Notes under the pieces: model-generated
What the model was told of the DNA's origin: nothing
Database searches by the model: none
What the model saw: only the letters and a program-made list of their open reading frames with translations
Translations under genes and position numbers: made by a program
In this document: one piece after another, positions 9,598 to 23,500 of the stretch
Position numbering within the stretch: position 1 is the stretch's first letter
Layout of the letters: each line of letters starts with the position of its first letter
Virus record (IMG/VR): IMGVR_UViG_3300017757_000028
Coordinates: 1-42,335 of that record
DNA: 42,335 bases
Reading direction: 5' to 3' (one strand)
From: a virus

Positions 9598-11502
9598 ATG
9601 CCTTTTACTCAATTTACAAATCTCGATTTTGATCAAATCAAGGCTCAAATCAAAGATTATCTCCGTGCAAATTCAAATTTCACGGATTTTGACTTTGAAG
9701 GGTCTAATTTTTCAGTACTAATTGACACCTTAGCATACAATACCTACATTAATGCATTCAATGCGAACCTTGTAGTCAATGAATCCTTCTTGGATGGTGC
9801 TTCAGTTCGTGAAAACGTAGTTTCTTTAGCAAGAAACATTGGTTATGTACCACGCTCTAGGACCGCTTCTAAGGCAAGTGTGTACTTTGACGTGCCAGTT
9901 GATCCATCTCTTAGGACTTTAACTCTTCAGGCAGGTCTGACGTGTATTGGAGTGAGTAATAACTCATCATATCGCTTCTCACTTCCAGAAGACGTGACTG
10001 CGATTGTACAAAATGGGATTGCATCATTTGGAACTGTAGATTTTCCAAGAGAAATCTTCCAAGGTTCGTTACTATCAAGACAATTTTTAGTAAATACTGC
10101 ACAAGATCAGAGATTTATACTCGATAATCCAAGTATTGATACGTCTACCATTAGATGTTATGTAAAACCTAATGGTGGTACTGGTTTAGGGCGCGAATTT
10201 AAGTTAATTGATAACATTTTGAATCTCAACGAGAATTCTGAGGTGTTCTTAGTCCAAGAAGTTCAAGATGAAAAGTATGAATTATTGTTTGGTGATGGAT
10301 ATTTTGGTAAAAAGTTGGAAAATGGCGAATTTATTACCGTAAGATACCTTGTAACTGATGGTGAAAATGGAAATGGACCATCAAGATTTGATTTTCAAGG
10401 TACTTTTGTTGATGAAAAGGCAAATTCAGTCATTCCAAGTGGGTCTATTACCGTAAATACAGTTCAAAAGGCACAAAATGGTGGAGAAATTGAAGATGTT
10501 TCTTCAATTAAGTACTTTGCACCTCGTTTGTACTCTGCACAGTATAGAGCAGTCACTGCAAGGGACTACGAAGCGATTATTTCGGAGATATATCCCAATA
10601 CAGAGTCTGTAGCAGTTGTTGGTGGAGAAGAATTGTCCCCACCTAAGTTCGGTAGTGTTCAAATTAGTATCAAACCAAAAAATGGAACATTTGTTTCAGA
10701 TTTTGATAAGCAAAATATTCTCAATAGACTAAAGCAATATTCTATTGCCGGTATTAATCAAAAAATTATTGATCTAAAAATTCTTTATGTTGAACTTGAT
10801 TCGACAATTTACTACGACATAACTAAAGCATCAAATGCTGATGATCTTAAAACTAATATTTTAGATGTATTAACGTCATATTCTAATAATATTGATATGA
10901 ATCGTTTTGGTGGACGTTTCAAATATAGTAAAGTTCTTCAATTAATTGATAGAGTTGACAATGCAATTACGTCCAACATAACTAAGATTATCATTAGAAG
11001 AGATTTGCAAGCATTAACAGGTCAATTTGCTCAATATGAACTATGTTTTGGTAATAAATTTAATGTAAAACCAGGTGGATTTAATATTAAATCCACTAAG
11101 TTCAAAATAGCAGGTGAAACTGAAGATGTATCAATCATTGATACCCCAAATAGTGATCTATCTACAGGTACACTTTCAGTAGTTAAAGTTGATACTGAAG
11201 GGAATATAGTTGTTGTTGCTAAAGTTGCAGGAACGGTTGATTATGTGAAGGGAGAAATTATTTTGAATACTTTAAATATTGCTTCAACATCTAGACCAAA
11301 CGATATAATTGAAATTCAAGCATATCCAGACTCTAATGATGTTATTGGACTTAAAGATCTTTATCTCAGTTTAGGCATTTCTAATAGTCAGATAAATATG
11401 GTTAAAGATGTTATTGCATCTGGTGAAGACATTTCAGGCGTCACATTCACAAGAGATTTTTATACATCAAGTTATTCAAACGGATCATTAGAGAGGAAAT
11501 AA
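9598..11502 (+). CDS. gp6: gp6 baseplate wedge subunit
   Basis: At 634 residues it is close to T4 gp6 (660). The N-terminus (MPFTQFTNLDFDQIKAQIKD) and the segment VLIDTLAYNTYINAFNANLV followed by NESFLDGASVRENVVSLARN are the typical start of cyanophage gp6, related to baseplate J/gp47 proteins. The middle has the expected FGDGYFGKKLENGEFITVRY strand pair and the ARDYEAIISEIYPNTESVAV segment. gp6 dimers link neighbouring wedges into the baseplate ring. It lies between gp25 and the gp7-position gene, in T4 order. Confidence 0.93.
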   Translation: MPFTQFTNLDFDQIKAQIKDYLRANSNFTDFDFEGSNFSVLIDTLAYNTYINAFNANLVVNESFLDGASVRENVVSLARNIGYVPRSRTASKASVYFDVPVDPSLRTLTLQAGLTCIGVSNNSSYRFSLPEDVTAIVQNGIASFGTVDFPREIFQGSLLSRQFLVNTAQDQRFILDNPSIDTSTIRCYVKPNGGTGLGREFKLIDNILNLNENSEVFLVQEVQDEKYELLFGDGYFGKKLENGEFITVRYLVTDGENGNGPSRFDFQGTFVDEKANSVIPSGSITVNTVQKAQNGGEIEDVSSIKYFAPRLYSAQYRAVTARDYEAIISEIYPNTESVAVVGGEELSPPKFGSVQISIKPKNGTFVSDFDKQNILNRLKQYSIAGINQKIIDLKILYVELDSTIYYDITKASNADDLKTNILDVLTSYSNNIDMNRFGGRFKYSKVLQLIDRVDNAITSNITKIIIRRDLQALTGQFAQYELCFGNKFNVKPGGFNIKSTKFKIAGETEDVSIIDTPNSDLSTGTLSVVKVDTEGNIVVVAKVAGTVDYVKGEIILNTLNIASTSRPNDIIEIQAYPDSNDVIGLKDLYLSLGISNSQINMVKDVIASGEDISGVTFTRDFYTSSYSNGSLERK

Positions 11503-11505
11503 AAT

Positions 11506-14500
11506 ATGTCCAATTTTGAGAAGAGAGTGCAACTCAATAAAATTATTGAGAGCCAACTTCCAGAATTTTTAGTTGCCGATTTTCCAAAAGCGGTAGACTT
11601 TTTCAAGCAATATTATATCTCTCAAGAATACCAGGGAGGTAATATTGACTTGGTGGACAACCTTGACCGTTATATTAAGGTTGATAATCTTGTTCCAGAG
11701 GTTGTTGTTGGATCTACAATTCTTTCTTCAGATATTGACACTTCTGCAACCACAATTACCGTCGAATCAACAAAGGGATTTCCGGATGATTACGGTCTTT
11801 TGAAGATCAATGCTGAAATTATTACATATACTGGAAAAACCGATACATCTTTTACTGGGTGTATACGTGGTTTTAGTGGCGTTACTGGATATAATAAAAA
11901 TATTTCCGATAATATTAACTTCAGCAATAAAGAAACTCTTTTATTTTCCGAGACAGAAGCATCTGCACATAAGACTAATGATACTGTAACAAACTTAAGT
12001 GTTATATTCCTTCAAGAATTTTATAAAAAGTTAAAAGCAACTTTTACTCCTGGATTCGAAGATCTTAAATTTGTAGATGATCTAAACGTTGGAAACTTCA
12101 TTAAGAACGCTAGAAACTTCTATCAGGCAAAAGGTATTGAAGAGTCGGTTAAAATACTCTTCAAGATCCTCTACGGTGCCAATGCGGAGGTTATAGATCT
12201 TGAACAGAGACTTATAAAACCTTCTTCTGCAGAGTATATTCGAAGAGAAATTTTTGTTGTTAAAAATTTACCTTTTTTAAATGAAAAAACTGGTTTTTAT
12301 GAATATGGAGATCCTTTTAAACTAAAAGGTCAGACTATTTTTAAAAATGATGATACAGATGTAAGTGCATCAATATCTGAAGTTGAAATATTTACAAGAA
12401 ATTCTGAAACATTTTATAAACTAGGTGTCTTTGTAGGTAATAATGATAGACAGCATATTCGGGGATTATTTTCTGTTCCTGGTGCTTCTAGAGTTATTGA
12501 AGATGTAAATCCAAATGATTCTATTATTACAGTAGATTCTACAATTGGTTTTGGTCATACTGGAACCCTTATTACAAATACTGAGTCTATTAATTTTATT
12601 ACTTCAACATCTAATCCGGTAACAATAGTAGATTCAAATACTGTTATCACGTATACTTCTAAGAGTATTAATCAATTTTATGGTTGTGTTGGTGAAGGTG
12701 GCGATATTGGAATTGGTTCTACCATAAAACTTGGACAATTAATTAGATCTAATGAAAGTGTTTTGGGATATGAAGATGGTGATATTACTAAAGAAGTGCA
12801 TTTGCGTGTAACTGGTGTACTTTCCGAATTTGAACCTCTTGAAGATATTCCTCTTATGGAAGATGAAGAGGAAATTGGTGTAAGAAATTTAGGAGAGATA
12901 ATTCCAAATCCTGAAGGTGATCAGACTTTTAAGGAAGTATTTGCAAATTCATGGATTTACAATACTAGTACTCGTTACATTGCAGAATCAGTAAATGGAT
13001 CTACATTTTCTTTAGGATTTAATTCTGTTGTTAATGAGGCATCATTAAAAGTTGGAGATTTTGTAGAAATTGTTGCCGGTACAATTGGTATCGGGACCGT
13101 TGCCTATCCATCTACATCTAGTGGATCATTTGCAACAGTATCATCTATTGATTTTGCAAACAAAACTGTTACTTTAACAAATACTTCAGGATTTGTACCA
13201 GATCCAACAAGATCATATAGTATTAGAAGGAAGATAATAAAAGCGTCTAGTTCTGGTGCAGATCTTTTGCATGGAAATAATACTCAAGTTTCAAATATTT
13301 TAAACGTATATACTGATAATGATGGAACACATGGATATGTTGCATCCAACTCATTGCCTGGATATGAAATTGTAGAAAATATTGTTGAAGAAGTTAATAT
13401 AGAAACTTCGCCTGGTAGCTCACTTTCAGATTTTGATTCATTCTACAAGGCATATAATTTAATTGAATTTTCAAATCCAGTTCTTTTTGAGGATGGTGAT
13501 AAGATAGTCTACACATCAGATTATCCATATTCTGGATTAGAGTCTGGAGAAACATATTATATTACGGTAGTATCTGAAAGAAAGATTAAAGTTTATATTT
13601 CTAGAGAAGTTCTTGCAAGTGGAGAACATGTAAGAGTTGGACCAAATGCAGTTGCTGGCACACATACATTTACTCTTGATCGTCATAGTAATAGAAAAAT
13701 TGCCGATAATAAAATTTTAAGAAAATTTCCATTAGCACCATCTGATAATGATATTAATTCAGATAAGAGAATTGATGGTTCTATTGGTATTTTAATTGAT
13801 GGTGTTGAAATAGTAAGTCCAAATTCTCAAAATAAAGTTTACTATGGTCCACTAACATCTTTTGAGGTATTAAATGGTGGTAAAGATTATGATGTAATTA
13901 GTTTACCCGAAATTTCAATTAGTGCGGGGGTAGGAGGATTTGATGCAAAAGTACAACCTTATGTTAAAGGTTCTGTTAAAGATGTTTACGTAGATCCACA
14001 AGACTTTGATGTTAAGAGTGTTAGTTCTGTTAGTTTAACTGGTGGTAATGGTTCTGGATGTACATTAGAACCAGTTGTTGGATCCAGATTCCGCGAAATA
14101 AAGTTTGATAGTAGAAGACTTGATCTCGGTGGTGGAATTGATATTAATGCAGAAACTATTACATTTACTCAAAACCATAACCTAACCACTGGTGATGTAA
14201 TCATTTACAATCAAAATGGAAATGATCAACTTGGAATTGGTGTTGCTGGAGATTTGACTAATACTCAAAATGGTACACTACAAAGTGGAGATGAGTATGT
14301 TGTAGGATTTATTAACACAACAACAATTCAACTTTACAAAACAAAAGCAGATGCTCCAGAAATAGATCAAAATTTTAACGTAACTAGACTGGGAATTAAT
14401 ACTGTTGGTCTTACAGAGGCAACTACTGCTTCCGGTATTCATAAATTCAGAACACAATTTAGAAACAATTTAAGATATGTTAAAGTTTTAGATCCTGGTT

Positions 14501-17500
14501 CTGGATACTCTAACAGAAAACTTAGGGTAAAAGCATCTGGTATCTCGACTTCTTATGATACAGTTAGCTTTAAAAATCATGGATTTGAAACGGGTGAGAT
14601 TGTAAACTATGAAACTACTGGTACAGTAATTGCAGGTTTATCTACAGCAAATCAATATTCTATTGTAAAAGTATCTGATGATACTTTTAGTCTTATCAAT
14701 GTTGGTATCGGCAGATCAATTACAACAGATCTGACAAAATTTAAAATAACAAAATTAAATTCCCAAGGAACTGGATATCAAATATTCAAAGATCCAGAAA
14801 TTAAAGTTGAAGCATCTTATGTTGGATCAGGCACCTTTACGTTTACTCCTATTGTAACTGGACCAATACATGATGCCTATTTGTATGAAAGTGGTGCAGG
14901 GTATGGATCAACTATATTTAATGTTCATAGAAAACCTATTATTTCTCTCTCTAGGGGCAAAAATGCTCAGGTAAATCCAATTATTGTTAATGGTAGAATT
15001 GAAGATATCCAAATACTTAATAAAGGAAGTGGATATACTTCTGTACCAAATATCAGTATTGATGATCCATCAGGTGGAGTTGGAGCATTATTACGCCCTG
15101 TAGTGGAAAATGGTAGAATTGAAGATATCGTCATACTCAATCCGGGTATTGGATATACTCCAAATTCAACATCTATTTTTGTAGATCCAAGAGGTTTTGG
15201 TGCAATATTTGACACTAGAGTTAGAGGTCTTACAATTGACGATGCATTTAGATTTGGCAAAATTTCACTAGACAATCCCAACAATCAAATTTTTGCAAAT
15301 TTGAGCAATAATAATGAAAATGAGTATCTTAATTATGGAATTTATGGATATTCTGAAGATCTTGCAGATAGTTTAGAATCTTTAAATGGCAGCCACTCAC
15401 CAATTATTGGTTGGGCATATGATGGAAATCCAATCTACGGACCTTTTGCATATACTGATGGAGACACTGCAGGATCTGCCATTAAGAGGGTTCAATCTGG
15501 TTATGAGATTGACACTAATAGTGTTGTAGATAGACCACAATTTGAAGCAGGTTTCTTTATTGAAGATTATGTTTATAATGGTTCTGGGGATCTTGATGAA
15601 CATAATGGAAGATTTTGCAAAACTCCAGAATTTCCAAATGGAACTTATGCATACTTTGCTAGTGTAAAAAATGTTCAATCAACTAATGATTTTATTCCAG
15701 AATATCCATATTTTGTGGGAAATACATTTAAATCAAACTTTATTAATGAAAATAAAATTTTAGATCAGACATTTGATTTTAACTCAAGTGGATTGGTCAG
15801 AAATACTTTCCCATATAATGTAAATGAACCATCAATAGAATATGATTTCTTTAATGAATCTTATGAAACTCTCGAACAACCTGGTGTTGTTGAGGCAGTA
15901 ACTAGTGGATCTGTTTCTGATATTAAAGTTATTTCTGGAGGAATCGGATATAAGATTGGCGATCGTGTAAACTTTGATTCTGATGGACTTGATGTTTCTG
16001 AAGTAAGAGGAGAAGTATCAGAATTGACAGGAGTAGATATTACTTCTTTGAACACTACATTGGAAAATTATCCAAATTCAGTTTTTGTCTGGGATAATCA
16101 AGAACAAGTATCCGCATACTATCGTAACGGTGGATATGATATACTTAATGAAAATACTGTTCTTGTTAGTGGACTTTCAACATCCATTGCAAGATTAGAG
16201 GGATCTAAGAAAGTAAAAATTAATTCAGAATCTATATCTCTTGCATCTACTATGACCTCATACAATGCAGGTCAAGGTCCATTAACTGAAACAATTTACA
16301 TTTCTAAAAAATTTAAAAATGTATCTATAGGAAACTCAATTAGTATTGTATCTTCGGATGGTGAAGAAATTGTAAGGGTTCTTAATGACTATGGTAATGG
16401 TATTTTAAAAATTAAGAGATTTAGTACAGGTCCTGGAGCGGCACACTCTATGGGTAGTACTTTAAATCTTCCTGGTGATAGAATTACTTTACCTGTATTT
16501 ACAGATAAGTTTAAATCTGAAAGGAATGATATTGTATATTTCAATGCATTAAAACAAGTTGCAATTGGAACCGCTCAAGGTGCTTCTATATCTCTTGATG
16601 CAATTGAACGTCCAGACGGAACTTTTATATCTGCAGATGTTCCAACTCGTACAATCTATCTTCCAAATCATCCATTTAAAGGTGGGCAAAAAGTTCGTTT
16701 TCATGCTCCATCTTTTGCAACTCCAATAACTGTATCGGCAGAAGCAGGATCTACAAACTTCTTTTTACCAGATCCAACAGCAGGAGAATCTGAAGTTTAT
16801 ATTATTAACAAAGGACCAGATCACATTGGTCTTGCAACTCAACTTTCAGATATTACAGCATCTGATGGAGTATTTTTCAAACTTGCTGGTAGTGATCATC
16901 ACGAATTTTTACTTGAATCTCAGAAAAAGCAAGTTATCGGAAATGTTTCTAGAATTGTAACCCGTGTTGGCACTTCTGCTACGCATGGATTGCAAAACGG
17001 TGATAGTATTAAACTTACAGTTAATCCAAATACTGTAGTTGGATTAGGAACTACTGCTGCACTTAATATTAAAATTAATCATCATGATCATAAAATTATT
17101 GTAAATCCTTTAGGTATTGCTACTGCAGGAATTAATACAATTACCAATACATTATCATATGCCAACCATGGATTTAAAAATGGAGATAAAGTATTTCTTG
17201 AGGCAAATAATGTTGCTCCAGGTCTTGCAGTAAGCTCTTATTACACTATTAAAGTCTCTGATAATGAATTTAAGTTAGCAGAAACTTTATATGATACAAA
17301 TCCAAATACTAGGAATGAAGTTAACATCATTGATACTGGTGTTGGTACTCATACTGTTGGATTAATAAATCCACAAATTAATGTAATTAAAAATGGAGAT
17401 CTCAAATTCATTCTGAATGATGAATCTCTTAGGGGATATGAATTAAAAATCTATAGAGATAGAGAATTTATTAATGAATATGTAACTTCTAGTGACAGTA

Positions 17501-20500
17501 GAGAATTTAATGTTTCTAATATTGGTGGAGAGGTTGGTCTTGGAACTACTGGAAATGCATCTTTGACTATTAAATATTCTGAAAATATACCATCAGAACT
17601 TTTTTATACTTTTAAGAAGGGTAGTTATATTAGTACCTCTGATACTGATATAGTAAATTATTCCAAAATTAATTATATTGCTAGTGAATATAATGGAAAT
17701 CATAAAGTTTATGGAATTGCAGGTGTAACAAGTACTGCCTTTGAAATTTCTCCCTTCAGATATCCAAGTGTATTAAATTATGATTTATCACAGTGTGATG
17801 TTTTATCATATAACACTCAATCAAAAACTGCATTGAATGGATCTATTGCAAAGATAAAAATTATTTCTGAAGGATTTAATTTTGATACACTACCTAAACT
17901 TGAAAGTATAACTTCTGATGATGGTACTAATGCAAACATTCAAGGTGTATCAACTTCTATTGGAAGAATAAGAACTCTTAGATTAAGAGATGTTGGATAT
18001 GATTATCCTTCAGATAAAACTCTTAGACCAGAGGCTAGTGTTCCACCAATTGTTTCTATTGATAATTTGGATGTTTTTAAGGAAGCAAATATTAAAACTG
18101 CCGGATCAAAATATCTCAATAGTCCAAATGTTTTACTTTGGAATGAAACTAGAAAAGCAATTGTTGATTCTAACTCATTAATTGCAAAAGCACCTTTTGG
18201 GGCAATTGCTGAAATTGAACAAATTGCTCCAATATTTGGTTTAGAATCAGAACCACATAAAATTATTTGTGTTGATAATTCTAATGGTGTTGGTATTGTC
18301 TCAATGCTATCCGGACCAAGTGGAATTGCAACTTGTATATTAGAAACACCAACTCTTGGATTTAATATATCACCATTTGCTATTGGAGATAAAGTTTTCG
18401 TTGAAGGTATTGAACAAGCAGTACCTGGAATTGGAACTGGATTTAATTCGGCAGATTATGATTATAGATTTTTTGAAGTTATTGATTATGCTAATACAAG
18501 TCCAGCAGTACTTACATTTGAGATATTAGATGATAATGGTGTTGGTTTAACCACTAATGCAGGTATTGCCAAAACATATCAAAATGGATATGCAACTATT
18601 ATTAATTCAAACAATTATCCCCAAATTGATGCAATTCAAGAACGTGGAGTTTTTGAAAAAAATGAAAGACTTTATGTAAGTGAACCAACTGCATTTGGAA
18701 AAATTCCAAAATGGGAAAAAAGAGATCTTTCTATTGCTTTAGTGAGAGATGATTATGTAAAAGTTGGTGGTAGATATAAACTTAAAAAGAATGATCTTGT
18801 TAAAGGTTTTATTAGTGGTGTAATTGCAAAAGTTATATCTGTTGATACTAAGCGAGCAAGATTTAAAGTTGATTATTCGTCAAAATTGAATATTGGTTGG
18901 AATGATGATATTGGAAAACTTAGTGAAGATTATCAAGCAACTCCAGATAATGACTACTACCAAAATCTTTCCTATTCTGTTAAAAGTCCAATTACTTGGG
19001 AACAACAAAATAGTCCTGTAAATAGCCTCATTCATCCAGCAGGTCTTAAGAACTTTGCCGATGTTGGTATTCAATCAACTGGTTCTGGTACAGCAACTTT
19101 GATTGGTTCAACATCTGCGGTTGTTATTTTGGATGTTGTTGGTGAAAGAAGGGTAGATATTATTAATAACTTTGATAATGCAATTGATGATAATCCAAGA
19201 TCTAATCCTATAAATTCAAATTTACAACAATCAAATACTCTAAAAATTCAAAATAGAAAACTCAATGATTATATTGAATGTAGAACAAATCAAGTTTTAA
19301 TTCATGATGATATTTCTAATAAATTCTCCAGTAGAGGATTTAAAGATAGATTTGTAGAAATAGATGTAATAGATTTTCTTGATAATCATGTAAGATATTT
19401 GGTTCAAATTCAAGATCCAGACACTGGTGATATTCAACTCAGTGAATTATTATACCAATCTACACCTCTTGATTTATTCTTATTTGAAAAGCATACTGCT
19501 TTTAGTAATATTAAACTAGGAAACTTTGAAGTAGATACTGATGGTAGTGGAAGAAGATCTTTAAGATTTGTACCAACAGATCCATTTGATAGGGATCATG
19601 ATATTAAAATTCTTAAAAAGACATACTTATATCAAAGTCTTGCACTTGGTAAGTCTGATATTGAAACCAAAAGTTTTGGATCTATTAATCTTACAGGATC
19701 TTTTATTGCAGGAATTACTAGTGTAGGAACTGCTTCAAGCATTAAGACCTTTAAAGAATTTAATACATCTGATTTCAATGGTGCTTTTGCAAATATTGAA
19801 ATTTCGGATTTATTTGGTAATACGAATGTTGTTGAAGCAATATTAGATTTTGATGGAACTGATACTCATCTCAGTGAATATTATTTTGACACAAATGATA
19901 TTTCATATAGTGCATCTCAAACTGGAATTATAACTGCCACATATGATTCTACTACTGGAATTGTATCCTTTAGAGCAGTCAATTCTGGAATAAATTCAGA
20001 AAATTCATTGACTGTTCGTGCTAATATTATTGGATTTGGTTCCACTTCCGCAGGTATTGGAACGTATAGATTTCTACTCAACAATCAACCGGCAGGAACT
20101 GAAAGAAGTGGTATTTTTGAAAGTACTGTCGGTTATGGTACAGATGTTATCAGAGTTGGAACTTTTGACTTTGATTTAAATTCTTCTGCAACATCTGTTG
20201 TTCGTGTTTCTGTAGGAGAAACATCAGCAATACACCAAGTTTATACTTTAGCAAACTTTTCAGATAAGGAAGTTACTGTAATTCCTGGACCATTCTCTCA
20301 AGTAAATGAGACTGTTGGTCTTGGCACATTTGGTTCAGAGATAAGTGGTAATGATTTCTTCTTAAACTTCTATCCAGATATACAGTATTATGATGGTCAA
20401 GATTTAACCGCTCAGGCATTTAATGAAGTCTTCTATCGAGAAATGGACTTTGATAACCAAGCATTACCATTGGAGTATGGTCCAACAAATCATGAACTTT

Positions 20501-23500
20501 ATCTCAGTGCCTTTGATGGTATCAATGGGTTGAGAGCAAATAGGGTCAATTTCCCACTCACTTATCAAGGTAATCCAATTTACAATAAGTCATTTGATCC
20601 ATCAGATACTACAAAAATTGATTACGTAACTGGAATATTTACATACCCAAATCACTTCTTTAATACTGGTGAAGAACTTAATTATATTCCAAGATCAACT
20701 TTTACTGGTATTGGACAGACTGGAATGGGTATTGGTGCAACAGCAAACTATGCAGGTATTGTTACGACAGTGCTTCCAGAAAAAGTTTATGCTATTGCAA
20801 TTACTCCAGATACATTCCAACTTTCATCTAAGAAAGAATATACAAGTTTGGGAATTGCTGTAACCTTTACTAGTGCGGGATCAGGTAATGCACATGAACT
20901 AGAATTTACTAAAAAACTTTCCAAGACAGTTATTGGTATTGATGGAATTGTACAACAACCTATCACATTTTCACCAATTAATTATACTCTTGAAAATAAT
21001 GATCATTATTTCTCTGGAGGTATTCCTGTAGGAATTAATACATTCAATATAAGTGGAATTTCATCACTTCAACCAAGAGATATTCTTCGTATTGATGATG
21101 AATATATGAAGATTGAAACTGTTGGTTTCTCAAGTAACATCAATGGGGAAATTGTTGGTCCCATTACTGGTGTAATTCAATCTGGTATCGGTGCAACTTT
21201 TAATACAGTTTCTGTCGTAAGAGGTTTTGTTGGTAGTGCTGCTACAAGTCATCTTAATCAGGCAAATGTTCAACTCTATAAAGGTTCATTCAATATTGTT
21301 AAAAATGATATTTTCTTTACAGATCCTCCAAAAGGAAATACTCGTGCAAGAAGAGATGAGCAAAATCTTCCATATGTAAAAGCAGAATTTTCTGGTAGAA
21401 CATTCTTGAGACAAAATTATGACGAAAATATGATATTTGATGACAATTCAAATGAATTTACTGGTATTGGTAGAACATATACTTTAAAAGTTGGTGGTGC
21501 AGATACTACAGGAATTTCTCCTGGAAATGGAATTCTGTTTATCAATGGAGTATTCCAAACACCATCAACAGAAAACAATACTGGTAATAATTATGATGTT
21601 ATTAGAGATATTAGTGCAGGTATTTCTAGTGTTGTTTATACTGGTATCACTTCAGTTGATGGAACTAAAATTCAATCAGAATTTGATATTAATCAAAATC
21701 AAATTCCTAGAGGTGGTTTGGTAGTATCATATGGTTCTACTCCTGGTCTTGGATATGCGCCATTATATGGTCCTTCTGTATTAGTAGATAAAAATGGAAG
21801 TGGTGAAATTACAAATATTGTTGGTGTCAATACACATAGAAATGCTGTTTCAATCTCCACAGCATCTTATGACAAGATAAGTGGTCTTCTTAGGATTGAA
21901 ACTTCAAGTGATCACAATTTAAATTATGATCACAGAGTCAAACTTGATGGTCTTGAATTTAGTTGTGATTCAGCACACGCTGGGGTTACCACAACTATAT
22001 TCCCAGATTATGATTATGCATTAGATGTTTATAATATTATTTCTGATACAGAATTGACTGTTAATGTTGGTCCTTCAACAATCACACATTTATATGAAAA
22101 TAGTGGAACAATTGCAAGATATTATGATCTTTCTATTGGTTCTGGATATAGAAGTCCCGTTTCAATTGCTGTAACAGATCTCAGTGGTGCTGGAAGTGGA
22201 GCAACTGTTGAAGCAATTGTTGGTGCTGGTGGAACACTTGCATTTAATATTACTGATCCTGGTACAGGATATATCGAACCAGTTCTTAATATTCCCGAAC
22301 CAAATTATGAAAATATGGAAGTCATTGGTGTATCAAGACTTGGTGTTGGTTCAACTACTGAAACTGGAAAAAATCTTCTATTAAATCTTACTGTTGGTGC
22401 TGCAGGAGGAGTTGGAATTGGATCTACATTATTTGATATTGAATCTTTCAAAGTTATTAGATCTGGTTATGGATTTAAATCTGGCGATGTTATGGAAGTT
22501 GTTGGTCTTGTAACCGCAAAAGGTCTTGCCCAACCGATTTCAAATTTCCAACTTGAGGTTCGTGAAACATTTACGGACACATTCTCTTCTTGGTCATTTG
22601 GTGAAATGGATTTCATCGATAACATTGGTGGATATCAAAATGGAACCAGAAAGAGATTCCCATTATTTTATAAAGGAGAACTTCTAAGTTTTGAATTAGA
22701 TCCTACAGCTCCACTTTCCCAAAATATTGATTTAGATTCCGTACTTCTTATCTTTGTTAATGGTGTATTACAAACTCCAGGATATTCATATCAATTTACT
22801 GGAGGGACTTCATTTATATTTACTGAACCACCACAATCAAAAGATAAAATTGATATTTTCTTTTATATTGGTGAAGAAAATGTTGATTCCGTTTCTATTG
22901 AAGTTACATCAACTATTAAAGTTGGTGACGATGTATTCGTAAGAAAACATCCAAATTATTCTACACTTGCACAAGAAACTAGTAGAACAATTTCTGATAT
23001 ACCTGGTGCTGATATTCTGCAAACTGAAATTTACACTGGTAATGGCATTGATGAGAATAATTTCAGACCTATTGATTGGATTAAACAAAAGAGTGATATT
23101 TTTGTTAGAGGAAATATTGTCACTAAAGCAAGGGATGTTTATGAACCTAAAATTTTCCCAACCGCAAAAATAATTGGTGATGTATTGCCAACAGATACTG
23201 AAATATTCGTAGATAATGCACAATTCTTTACATATGATAATAGAATTTTAGATGTTAATAAGACATCAGCATTTGATTTTGATGCATTCTTTACTGATAA
23301 TAAGGAATTAACATCTGCAGAATTTACAAATACTGTTTCTGCTGCAGGAACTGTTAGTTCAATTACTATTACAACTGTTGGTGCTGGTTACACAGGTTCC
23401 ACTATAGATGTTAAGTTTTCTGCACCTAAATCTATTGGAGTTGGAGTTGGCACCACTGCCACTGCCACTGCTACAATTACAAATGGTCAAGTTTCTGCAG

